This document shows, one piece after another, positions 1 through 6,208 of a stretch of DNA of 8,225 bases; positions within the stretch are counted from its first letter, which is position 1; each line of letters starts with the position of its first letter. The position numbers were made by a program, and so were the translations under genes. The stretch is from JBCDBH01 sp039184055 (GTDB taxonomy: Bacteria; Acidobacteriota; Thermoanaerobaculia; Multivoradales; J023): the NCBI GenBank assembly GCA_039184055.1, contig JBCDBH010000268.1, positions 1-8,225 on the forward strand, written 5' to 3'. The notes beneath the pieces were generated by a model. The model saw nothing but the letters and a program-made list of their open reading frames with translations. It searched no databases and had not been told where the DNA came from.

Positions 1-132
1 CCCGACCAAGACGTGGTGACCCATCCCGGCTGAGGTAGAGTGAACGATGTTCATGGCTCGACATGGCCATGATCGAGCTCACACGTTCGAATTCCACCTT
101 TCGCGACCACCAACACCGTAACGACAGAGCCT

Positions 133-2751
133 GTGACCACCGACCCAGAATCCCCATCCGACGCCGCCACCGACGCCACGCGTCCGACGCTCGGCTCGCT
201 CGTCCCCGACGTCCCTCTCCACGACGCCGATCCGATTCTCGACAATTTTCTCAGCTGGGCGATCGACGCGGGATTCACGCTCTACGACGCGCAAGAAGAA
301 GCGATCCTCGAGCTGATGGCGGGACGGCACGTCATCCTCAACACGCCCACCGGCTCGGGCAAGTCGATGGTGGCGCTCGCGCTGCACTACAAGGCGCTGT
401 GCGAAGGTCGACGGTGCTTTTACACCAGCCCGATCAAGGCGTTGGCGAGCGAGAAGTTCTTTTCCTTGTGTGACGAGCTGGGCGCCGAACGGGTCGGCAT
501 GCAAACCGGCGACGCGTCGATCAATCCCCACGCGCCGATCATCTGCTGTACCGCCGAAGTGCTCGCCAACGGCGCGCTCCGCCAGGGACCCGGAGTCGAG
601 GCCGACTATGTGGTGATGGACGAGTTCCACTACTACGCCGACCGGGATCGGGGCGTCGCGTGGCAGATTCCGTTGATCACCCTGCCCGACACGCAATTCC
701 TTTTGATGTCGGCCACCCTCGGCAATACCGCGCCGATCGCCGAACGGCTCGAAGCGTTCACCGGCCGACGCGTCCATCTCACCTATTCCGACCAGCGACC
801 GGTACCGCTCGAATACGAATACCGCGACCGCACCAGTCTGATCGAGACCATTCAAGATTTGCTCGATCAAGGCCAGGCGCCGATCTATGTCGTCAACTTC
901 ACCCAGCGCGAGTGCGCCGAGCTCGCCCAGGGGCTGACCAGCCTCAAGCTCACCGACAAACAAGGCCGCGCCAAGATTCGCGAGCTGATCGCCGACTACC
1001 CGTTCGACACTCCGTACGGCCGCGAGTGCAAGCGATTTCTCAGCTTCGCGGTCGGGGTCCACCACGCGGGTCTGCTGCCGAAATATCGCCTGCTCACCGA
1101 GCAGCTGGCGCAACAGGGGCTACTCAAGGTCATCGCCGGCACCGATACTTTGGGCGTCGGGGTCAACATTCCGATCCGTACCGTGCTCTTCACCAAGCTG
1201 GCGAAATTCGACGGGGAAAAGGTCTCGCTGCTCAGCGTGCGCGATTTCAAACAGATCGCCGGGCGTGCCGGACGCAAAGGCTTCGACGATCGTGGCTGGG
1301 TCGTGTGCCAGGCTCCCGCCCATGTCGTCGAAGCCGGACGCGGCAAAAAGGCAGCCAAGGGACGCAAAGGAAAGGGCCGAGGCGGTGGTGGCGGCCGCCG
1401 GGGCGAGGTGTCGTGGAATCGCGACACCTTCGAAAAGCTGGTGACTCGACCCCCGGAGACGCTCAAATCGCGGTTTCGCATCACCCACGGCATGGTGATC
1501 AATACTCTGCAGCGCGACGCCGAGCTCGACGATCCGAAGCGTGACAACTTCCTCACCCTCCGCGAGCTGATCACCCGCAGCCACGAGACCGATGCCCGCC
1601 AGTCGCGTCATCTGCGAAGCGCCGCGGTGCTGGTGCGCTCGTTGGGACGTTCGGGTGTGCTCACCCTGGAGAAAGACACCCACACCGAGTATCGCTGGGT
1701 GGTGGTCAACTCCGATCTGCAATGGGATTTTTCCCTCCACCAAACCCTGTCGCTCTACCTGGTCGAGGCGATCGAAGACCTCGATCCCGAGCACGAGGAC
1801 TACGCCCTCGACGTGCTCAGTCTGCTCGAGGCGATTCTCGAGGATCCGCGCGCGGTTCTTCGTCAGCAGGAGTGGAAGCGCAAGCAAGACGCCATCACCC
1901 AGATGAAGGCCGAAGGCTACGACTACGAGGAACGCACCGAGCGGCTCGAACAAATCGGGCCACCGATGCCTCCGGATTCGAGTCTCGACTTTCTCTATCG
2001 CACCTTCGCCGATTTCCGCCACATCCATCCATGGGTCGCGGGTGAGGCGCTACGCCCCAAAGCGATCGCGCGTGAGCTCTACGAGCAATACATGGGCTTC
2101 GAGAACTTCGTCCGGCTCTACAAGCTCCAACGCTCCGAGGGTGTGCTGTTGCGGTATCTCTCGCAGGTCTACAAGACGCTCGATCAGACCGTCCCGACCC
2201 AGGCGAAAACCGATGCGGTGTGGGATGTTCAGGGCTTCTTCCGCGCCATGCTCGAGCGCGTCGACACCAGCCTGATCGACGAGTGGGAAAACCTCCTCGA
2301 CCCCGAGCTCCATCGCGATCGTGTCGCCGAGGCACGCGCCAAGCAAGCGCTCCGCGCCCACGAGCTCTTCGACGATCCCAAAGCCTTCAACGCGCGCATA
2401 CGCGCCGAAATGCACAATACGGTCGCCGCCCTCGCCGAGCTCGACTACGAAGAAGCGGCGCGCTGGATCCGCACCGCCGATCCCGACGGTGGCGCCCCGT
2501 GGAACGCCGAACGTTTGGCCATTCTGCTCGCCGACTATTACGAGCACTACGAGCGCATCGTCTTCGACCATGGCGCGCGTCAAGCCGACCGCACGCGGAT
2601 CGTCGGCACCGGAGCCCGCACCTGGGACGTCACGCAGGTACTGGTAGACCCCGAGGGCGACAACCACTGGCATCTCGCCGGCATCATCGACTTCTCGGCC
2701 GGTCAGAGCCTCGAGGGTCCACTGGTGGCGCTACGGCATATCGGGACTTGA
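133..2751 (+). CDS. DEAD/DEAH-box (Ski2-like) helicase with C-terminal DUF3516 region
   Basis: This is a complete 872-residue superfamily 2 ATP-dependent helicase, most likely acting on RNA in the cytoplasm. Visible motifs in order are a Q-motif-like Gln54, Walker A TPTGSGKS (71-78), Walker B DEFH (163-166), SAT (193-195), HHAGLLPKYR before motif V, motif V GTDTLGVGVN (336-345) and motif VI QIAGRAGRKG (374-383). HHAG plus QIAGRAGR is typical of Ski2/Mtr4-like enzymes. The remaining ~440 residues match the length and position of the DUF3516 region that follows such helicases in actinobacteria and deltaproteobacteria; its function is unknown. A Lys/Arg/Gly-rich stretch (402-424) lies between the two parts. 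The GTG at 133 is the only ATG, GTG or TTG in frame after the TGA at 70-72, but no good Shine-Dalgarno precedes it. Positions 1-132 show no other gene and no convincing promoter. The gene appears monocistronic and converges on the DUF4388-like gene. Family assignment is confident; substrate is not known. Confidence 0.93.
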   Translation: MTTDPESPSDAATDATRPTLGSLVPDVPLHDADPILDNFLSWAIDAGFTLYDAQEEAILELMAGRHVILNTPTGSGKSMVALALHYKALCEGRRCFYTSPIKALASEKFFSLCDELGAERVGMQTGDASINPHAPIICCTAEVLANGALRQGPGVEADYVVMDEFHYYADRDRGVAWQIPLITLPDTQFLLMSATLGNTAPIAERLEAFTGRRVHLTYSDQRPVPLEYEYRDRTSLIETIQDLLDQGQAPIYVVNFTQRECAELAQGLTSLKLTDKQGRAKIRELIADYPFDTPYGRECKRFLSFAVGVHHAGLLPKYRLLTEQLAQQGLLKVIAGTDTLGVGVNIPIRTVLFTKLAKFDGEKVSLLSVRDFKQIAGRAGRKGFDDRGWVVCQAPAHVVEAGRGKKAAKGRKGKGRGGGGGRRGEVSWNRDTFEKLVTRPPETLKSRFRITHGMVINTLQRDAELDDPKRDNFLTLRELITRSHETDARQSRHLRSAAVLVRSLGRSGVLTLEKDTHTEYRWVVVNSDLQWDFSLHQTLSLYLVEAIEDLDPEHEDYALDVLSLLEAILEDPRAVLRQQEWKRKQDAITQMKAEGYDYEERTERLEQIGPPMPPDSSLDFLYRTFADFRHIHPWVAGEALRPKAIARELYEQYMGFENFVRLYKLQRSEGVLLRYLSQVYKTLDQTVPTQAKTDAVWDVQGFFRAMLERVDTSLIDEWENLLDPELHRDRVAEARAKQALRAHELFDDPKAFNARIRAEMHNTVAALAELDYEEAARWIRTADPDGGAPWNAERLAILLADYYEHYERIVFDHGARQADRTRIVGTGARTWDVTQVLVDPEGDNHWHLAGIIDFSAGQSLEGPLVALRHIGT

Positions 2752-2774
2752 GCCCCATCGGGACCCGAGCCCCA
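2741..2774. repeat. Two-copy 17-bp tandem repeat over the helicase stop codon
   Basis: TCGGGACTTGAGCCCCA (2741-2757) is followed directly by TCGGGACCCGAGCCCCA (2758-2774), with two mismatches (TT versus CC). A partial continuation, TCGAGGGTC, follows. The TGA stop of the helicase (2749-2751) lies inside the first copy, and one of the mismatches supplies its T. The repeat fills nearly all of the 31-base gap between the convergent genes. A weak hairpin (GACCC 2762-2766 with GGGTC 2779-2783, 12-base loop) could form, but there is no T-run, so I do not call a terminator. The repeat is seen directly; origin by local duplication is inference. Confidence 0.75.
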
Positions 2775-2782
2775 TCGAGGGT

Positions 2783-3661
2783 CTAAGCCGCGAATTGCGC
2801 TTGATGATCGATCAGGAGAGCACTGAGGAGACGCACGTATCTCTCTCCGCTCGGCGCCGCGAACAGACAAAGGTACCCGTACTCGTGCATCGACACGACC
2901 CAATTGCGATCGCCATAGCGGACGACGGTCGCATAAGGCTCGACGCCCACGGCCTGTAGCGTCGGCGGCCGGGCGACCGACAGGGCCGACCGATAAAGCA
3001 CCAGCAAGTCGTCGAAGGACAAATCATCGAGCCCATTGTGGGCGACGGGAATGGCCGGCGCCTCACAGTCGGCCACTACGCGTAGACACAGCGCTGAGTC
3101 CATATGGTCGGCGAATCGATTCCATACGTCCGGAAGCTCGCCGACCTCGACCGCGCATTCGATCGCCTGCTCGGCGGCGGCGGTGACGATCTCGGTGGCC
3201 GAATAGGTGAACGTCGGCAGGTAACTCGCGGTCGTGGCGGGAACGAATCGCGTGTCGATGCCCTGCTCACCCTCGCCGACCAACACGCACAGAGCTTCGA
3301 CGATCTGCCGTCGCAACGTCACCCGAAGGGTCTCGACCGACACCAACCCCAGTTCGACCATGTGCTCACCGAGCGGTACGCCGCGGCGTCGACACGAAGC
3401 GACGAGCGCCTCGATTTCGAGACGCGCCAAACCCGTGATCTCGACGAGTCGATCCGTCAGCCGGATCGTCAAACCGTCGGCGATCGCCCAACAGATCCGA
3501 CCGGCCTCACCCATGGCGAAGCCGATCGGTGACGCGCCGCCCAGCGGCGTGATCTCGAGCCGTCCCGCGGTGGTGCGACACGTCGCTTCGAGCTCGCCGA
3601 GCAGCGTCGCCAACGCACACAGACGAGGCATGGGCCTCGGTCCGTCGTCCTCAGAGCTCAT
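2783..3661 (-). CDS. DUF4388-like protein, possible Roadblock-associated regulator
   Basis: This 292-residue soluble protein has no signal peptide or membrane segment. Residues ~32-62 (GRLEITPL...GRICWAIADG) resemble the short beta-rich unit of DUF4388 proteins. Residues ~66-125 (RLTDRLVEI...VPLGEHMVELGLVS...LRRQIVEAL) resemble the helical element in which a 'G-hhhELGLVS-hh-hhL-Q' pattern recurs in DUF4388 and GspE/PilB N-terminal regions. The C-terminal ~100 residues (LCLRVVADCEAPAIPVA, then a helix, then TVVRYGDRNWVVSMHEYGYLCLF) alternate strands and helices in a way compatible with a Roadblock/LC7-like fold, but this is weak. The start is ATG 3661, 13 bases after the stop of the Roadblock gene. 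There is no clear ribosome site, so translation may be coupled. Similar proteins in myxobacteria sit near small GTPases or gliding and signalling genes, and the pairing here suggests the two gene products work together. Gene reality is confident; domain naming is tentative. Confidence 0.8.
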   Translation of the reverse strand: MSSEDDGPRPMPRLCALATLLGELEATCRTTAGRLEITPLGGASPIGFAMGEAGRICWAIADGLTIRLTDRLVEITGLARLEIEALVASCRRRGVPLGEHMVELGLVSVETLRVTLRRQIVEALCVLVGEGEQGIDTRFVPATTASYLPTFTYSATEIVTAAAEQAIECAVEVGELPDVWNRFADHMDSALCLRVVADCEAPAIPVAHNGLDDLSFDDLLVLYRSALSVARPPTLQAVGVEPYATVVRYGDRNWVVSMHEYGYLCLFAAPSGERYVRLLSALLIDHQAQFAA

Positions 3662-3674
3662 GGTCGGAGCGCGC

Positions 3675-4082
3675 TCATAGCGTGTCCTCGACCAGCTTCA
3701 GACTATGCCGCGTACGCGCCAGGGCCATACCCAAATTGGTGCTCGTACGGGTCACGGTGACCAAGACCTGATTGGGCTCGTGCTTGCTCCGCACGAAGAT
3801 GTGGATGAGGTTGTTCGAGAGAATGATGATCTCTTGGATGTAGCGCTCGCTATCGTCTTCCGGCAACCCTCTCGCCTGTTTGAAGAGCCGCTCGATCATG
3901 GTCACGTTGGGACCTTGAAAAATGTCACCCGTCGCGGCGGCGAGGAGGTCGATCACTTCTTGCGGATGGGAATCCACCGTGCGAATCGCGAGCAGCATGC
4001 CGGTGGTCATATCGACCACACCGGCGGCTAGACAACCCGGTACATCCCGCACGACAACGGTCAGCGTTTGATTCAGCGGCAC
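3675..4082 (-). CDS. Roadblock/LC7-type small regulatory protein
   Basis: This is a 135-residue single-domain cytoplasmic protein. The N-terminal strand pair 'VPGCLAAGVVDMTTGMLLAI' (residues 14-33) is the classic Roadblock/LC7 signature, in which a self or partner surface is followed by 'hhvD-TGMhlA'. A helix follows (41-52), then a long helix with KQARGLPEDDSERYIQEIIILS (68-89). A final strand-helix part (IHIFVRS, NQVLVTVTRTSTNLGMALARTR; 93-124) completes the fold. Bacterial family members dimerise and act as GAPs or scaffolds for Ras-like MglA GTPases or other regulators. The start is GTG 4082: an in-frame TAG lies 15 bases upstream with no earlier start possible, and AAAGG sits 7 bases before the GTG. 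The stop is 13 bases ahead of the DUF4388-like gene, so the two are probably one transcript. The leader (4083-4292) contains strong inverted repeats. No GTPase partner is in the window. Confidence 0.85.
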   Translation of the reverse strand: MPLNQTLTVVVRDVPGCLAAGVVDMTTGMLLAIRTVDSHPQEVIDLLAAATGDIFQGPNVTMIERLFKQARGLPEDDSERYIQEIIILSNNLIHIFVRSKHEPNQVLVTVTRTSTNLGMALARTRHSLKLVEDTL

Positions 4083-4114
4083 AAGGACACCTTTCTATCC
4101 TGCAATCCACTCGT

Positions 4115-4148
4115 ACGAGGCAATCCTCGTCGAGGGCCATTCGCCCTC
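4115..4148 (-). promoter_or_regulatory. Two adjacent leader hairpins upstream of the Roadblock gene
   Basis: Read on the minus strand, GAGGGC-gaatg-GCCCTC (4148-4132, perfect 6-bp stem, 5-base loop) is followed after one base by ACGAGG-attg-CCTCGT (4130-4115, perfect 6-bp stem, 4-base loop). The second hairpin overlaps a perfect 10-bp palindrome, CTCGTACGAG (4110-4119). Both lie 32-66 bases before the GTG of the Roadblock gene, so they would be in its mRNA leader if transcription starts upstream. The 5' arm of the first hairpin covers the GGAGGG of an out-of-frame ATG at 4140, which falls in the loop. There is no T-run after either hairpin, so a simple intrinsic terminator is unlikely. The inverted repeats are observed; a regulatory role is inference. 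Confidence 0.45.
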
Positions 4149-4165
4149 CGGAAATCGACCGAAGG

Positions 4166-4177
4166 TTAGCAAGCTAA
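4166..4177. promoter_or_regulatory. TTAGC-aa-GCTAA palindrome, possible operator
   Basis: A perfect 5-bp inverted repeat with a 2-bp centre lies in the AT-richer spacer, 84 bases upstream of the Roadblock start codon. Its size and symmetry suit a dimeric repressor site, but no regulator is identified and a chance match is possible. Confidence 0.25.
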
Positions 4178-4216
4178 AAAGGGAGCGGAAACCGGGGAAA
4201 ACCCGCCAAATATGCC

Positions 4217-4258
4217 TATGCCGATGAGACTGGAAGAATCAACTCTTTCTTCGGCATA
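4217..4258. promoter_or_regulatory. TATGCCGA/TCGGCATA inverted repeat with nested inner repeat
   Basis: TATGCCGA (4217-4224) is exactly complementary to TCGGCATA (4251-4258) across 26 bases. Inside lies GAAGAA (4233-4238) paired with TTCTTC (4247-4252), which shares two bases with the outer right arm, so the two pairings compete. The element sits between the stop of the coiled-coil membrane gene (4293) and the start of the Roadblock gene (4082), both leftward. It could be an operator, a leader fold, or the 3' end of the upstream transcript. Only the symmetry is seen; function is unknown. Confidence 0.35.
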
Positions 4259-4269
4259 ACGACACAATT

Positions 4270-4289
4270 TAAAGATTAATCAATCTTTA
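4270..4289. repeat. AT-rich 8-bp inverted repeat after the tail-anchored gene
   Basis: TAAAGATT (4270-4277) pairs perfectly with AATCTTTA (4282-4289) around a 4-base loop, starting 3 bases after the stop of the leftward membrane gene. The stem has only two G/C pairs and no U-tract follows, so it is a poor intrinsic terminator. It is strikingly AT-rich for this genome and may be a protein-binding site or a 3'-end stabilising hairpin. Confidence 0.4.
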
Positions 4290-4292
4290 TCG

Positions 4293-4616
4293 CTACACCA
4301 CGAAACCGACGATCAATGCCGCGACCGCCACCACCGACGCACCGATGGCGATCCATTGCACGGTCGCCGCGCGTCGACGCACGTTGTCGATCTCGGCGGT
4401 CAAGGCGCTCAGCTGATCGGTGAGATCGGCGACCAGGCGGCTCTGATCGCGTTCGTAGTGCTCGAGGTCACTGATGCGCGACTCGAGAGCCTCCTGGCGC
4501 CGATCGTCGGAAGCTCCCTGCACCGACGCTTTGGCGGCGTCGAGAAGATCGGGCACCCGCTCGACGACCTTGTCCCACGGAACCGCACGCAACCAGGTCC
4601 ATTTGCTTTGTGTCAT
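4293..4616 (-). CDS. Small coiled-coil protein with C-terminal membrane anchor
   Basis: This is a 107-residue protein of unknown family. An N-terminal part (WTWLRAVPWDKVVERVPDLLDAAK, ~6-29) is followed by a predicted coiled coil (~38-82, including LESRISDLEHYERDQSRLVADL). One hydrophobic segment lies at the very end (WIAIGASVVAVAALIVGFVV, 88-107). The run RRR just before it fits a cytoplasmic domain held by a C-terminal tail anchor. ATG 4616 is preferred because AAAGG sits 9 bases upstream; a GTG at 4634 would add six residues and overlap the preceding gene. With ATG 4616 the gap to the upstream AlkZ-like stop is 4 bases, so the two genes are almost certainly co-transcribed. No catalytic residues are apparent. 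A structural or scaffolding role at the inner membrane is inference. Confidence 0.8.
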   Translation of the reverse strand: MTQSKWTWLRAVPWDKVVERVPDLLDAAKASVQGASDDRRQEALESRISDLEHYERDQSRLVADLTDQLSALTAEIDNVRRRAATVQWIAIGASVVAVAALIVGFVV

Positions 4617-4620
4617 ACCC

Positions 4621-5889
4621 TCAAACCTTTCCACTCAGCGATTCGACGAAGGCCACCCGTTTCCGTAGCCCGTCGTCGGTATCGAGCGAGAAGCTCTGGC
4701 CGTGACCGAGCTGGTCGCGGATGAACGCTCCCGGATCCGCCGCCGCGCTGCCGAGTCGATCGACGACGGTAGCGGACGCGGGTTCGAGCGTCGCGGTCAC
4801 GACCTCTTGACGATCGGGATCGTACTCCCAAAAGCCACCGATCGCGCCGTCGATGACGATCGTCCGCGCGAGCGTATGGGTGATGTCACCGAGGGTCGAG
4901 CCTTTCGCGCGTCCCCATTTGGGCACCTCGACGTGATGATGTCGAGACTCGGTCAAGAAGGCGGGTCCGTCATGGAGCGCCAACAGGTTGTCTTCGAAGG
5001 TCACGAACGCCAGGCTGCCCGCGACCTCGGGAGGTCGATCGAGCCACGACTCGCGCTCGGCGAGTAGATAATACGTATCGGTAGCGCCGTCTATTTCCGT
5101 GGCGGCCTCGATTTCCACCGCCACCACCGGCAACCGTTCGAGCACGGCCTTGGCATCGCCTTGCTTGATTCCCGCCCACGCGGCGAGCCCTTTTCGCGTC
5201 GCGACCCCGGCGGCACGCAGGTAGACCTCACCGATCGCGTCGTACAAAGCGGTCTCGTCGGCGCCCGCGAAGTCATCGGCATGGCTCGCCAGCCGCCATT
5301 GGTAGCGCTCGTTGTCGAGTCGACCATCTTCATTCGCGCGTTCGATCGCTCCCGCGAATTCGAGCCGACGAAGAGCCGGCGGCAGAGTCGATGAGATGCC
5401 GACTTTCTTGCCGGTCGCACCGAGACTCCGCACCACGCCAACCGGAAGATGTCGTCTGAGCGCGTTGGTGGTTGACGGCCCGTTGTCGCGCAACGCATCG
5501 AGCACGGCGGCGGCGACGCGATCGATCTCGCCGGCCTCGATACCGGCCTTGGCGTGCTCGCGACGCTCACGCGGCTCGGCCAGCAGAGCGGCGAGACGCA
5601 ACGCCGGCGCGACGTGCGAACGCGCGACCAGGTAGATACAGCCACGAACGGCGGGGATCACCCGCGCCTCGCCACCGGCAAGCAGGGCATCGATCTCGGC
5701 ACGGGTCGTCGACGGCACACGCGCCCGTATCGCCAGATACGCGTCGACACCCCCGACGGTGCGGACAAAGCCCGTGCGCTCGAGCTGCGCGGCGACATCG
5801 CTGGCCGGCTCGTGCAGGCCCTGAGCCGCCAGGGCGATGGCACGGGCATGGGATCGAGAGATGCGGGGTACGGAAGAAGCTGTCGGCAC
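4621..5889 (-). CDS. AlkZ/YcaQ-like winged-helix DNA-binding protein (HTH_42 family)
   Basis: This 422-residue cytoplasmic protein has the overall pattern of the HTH_42 winged-helix family, which includes the DNA glycosylases AlkZ and AlkX (YcaQ) that repair alkylated and crosslinked DNA. Supporting features are the opening helix ISRSHARAIALAAQGL (10-25), LAIRARVP (52-59), VRGCIYLVAR (81-90, family RGT-x-HLV), winged-helix units around 122-200, AAGVATRKGLAAWAGI (226-241), FEDNLLALHDG (298-308) and IDGAIGGFWEY (346-356). The QxQ or QxD catalytic motif expected just before LAIRARVP is not visible: the local sequence is FVRTVGGVDAY (41-51). It may therefore be a non-catalytic or divergent member. 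GTG 5889 is the longest start and lies just before the conserved region; no strong ribosome site is seen. The stop is 4 bases before the tail-anchored membrane gene, implying an operon. Confidence 0.82.
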   Translation of the reverse strand: MPTASSVPRISRSHARAIALAAQGLHEPASDVAAQLERTGFVRTVGGVDAYLAIRARVPSTTRAEIDALLAGGEARVIPAVRGCIYLVARSHVAPALRLAALLAEPRERREHAKAGIEAGEIDRVAAAVLDALRDNGPSTTNALRRHLPVGVVRSLGATGKKVGISSTLPPALRRLEFAGAIERANEDGRLDNERYQWRLASHADDFAGADETALYDAIGEVYLRAAGVATRKGLAAWAGIKQGDAKAVLERLPVVAVEIEAATEIDGATDTYYLLAERESWLDRPPEVAGSLAFVTFEDNLLALHDGPAFLTESRHHHVEVPKWGRAKGSTLGDITHTLARTIVIDGAIGGFWEYDPDRQEVVTATLEPASATVVDRLGSAAADPGAFIRDQLGHGQSFSLDTDDGLRKRVAFVESLSGKV

Positions 5890-6204
5890 GGTGTAAAGCT
5901 ACCATCTCGAGGAAGGAAATCCGCACGAGAACTGTTTCATAGAACGTGACGAATCTTCACAGGAGACGACGACCGTGCCGAGTGTCATGACGCGTCACCG
6001 CTCACGCTTCACCCGCCACGACCGATCTCAGCCAGCCGACGATCTAGCAACGAGACCATCCGTAGCACGAGCACCATCTTCGAGGTCGACCCGCCCATGC
6101 CGCCCATCACCAGCCTTCCCAACGACGTCCCGCCCGTCGTACACTTTCCTCTTAGCCTCGAGCCTCCACCGGCCCGAACCACTCTCGATGATGGACTCGC
6201 CCCG
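5890..6204. other. Divergent intergenic region between AlkZ-like and phosphatase genes
   Basis: This 315-base spacer separates leftward and rightward genes and should hold promoters for both. Visible features are overlapping palindromes GTCATGAC (5984-5991) and TGACGCGTCA (5988-5997, perfect 10 bp), an AGGAG followed 9 bases later by GTG 5975, which opens a doubtful small ORF, and a loose sigma-70-like pair TTCCCA-N18-TACACT (6116-6145) that would place a start ~50 bases before ATG 6205. An in-frame ATG at 6097 could extend the phosphatase by 36 residues. No RNA gene or mobile-element end was recognised. Confidence 0.5.
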
Positions 6205-6208
6205 ATGA
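5975..6208 (+). CDS. Doubtful small ORF, possible leader peptide of phosphatase gene
   Basis: This 77-codon ORF starts at GTG 5975 with AGGAG 9 bases upstream and ends in an ATGA overlap with the preferred phosphatase start (ATG 6205, TGA 6206-6208), a junction typical of coupled genes. Against it, the product is Arg/Ser/Pro-rich with no recognisable domain, its third-position G/C is lower than in neighbouring genes, and such sequences commonly arise in a wrong frame of high-GC DNA. I keep it only because of the ribosome site and the stop-start overlap. Confidence 0.2.
   Translation: MPSVMTRHRSRFTRHDRSQPADDLATRPSVARAPSSRSTRPCRPSPAFPTTSRPSYTFLLASSLHRPEPLSMMDSPR

Noticed and set aside
12..41. 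Sigma-70 promoter upstream of the helicase (TAGAGT at 36-41)
   Set aside because: The -10-like hexamer matches 4 of 6 positions, but no acceptable -35 lies at 16-18 bp spacing.
63..473. 136-codon plus-strand ORF overlapping the helicase start
   Set aside because: It is Arg/His-rich, out of frame with the Walker A region, and has no family features.
79..2673. Three long minus-strand ORFs (344, 302 and 207 codons) opposite the helicase
   Set aside because: All lie in the same antisense phase of a gene with complete helicase motifs; long antisense ORFs are expected from high third-position G/C, and they show no domain pattern.
2752..2783. Bidirectional intrinsic terminator in the convergent gap
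   Set aside because: Only a 5-bp stem with a 12-base loop and no T-run is available; the tandem repeat explains the apparent symmetry better.
4083..4292. Riboswitch or small RNA in the Roadblock leader
   Set aside because: Several hairpins are visible, but no known riboswitch core or RNA-family signature was recognised.
6097..6204. N-terminal extension of the phosphatase from ATG 6097
   Set aside because: The added residues are Pro-rich and have weaker codon bias; kept only as an alternative start.
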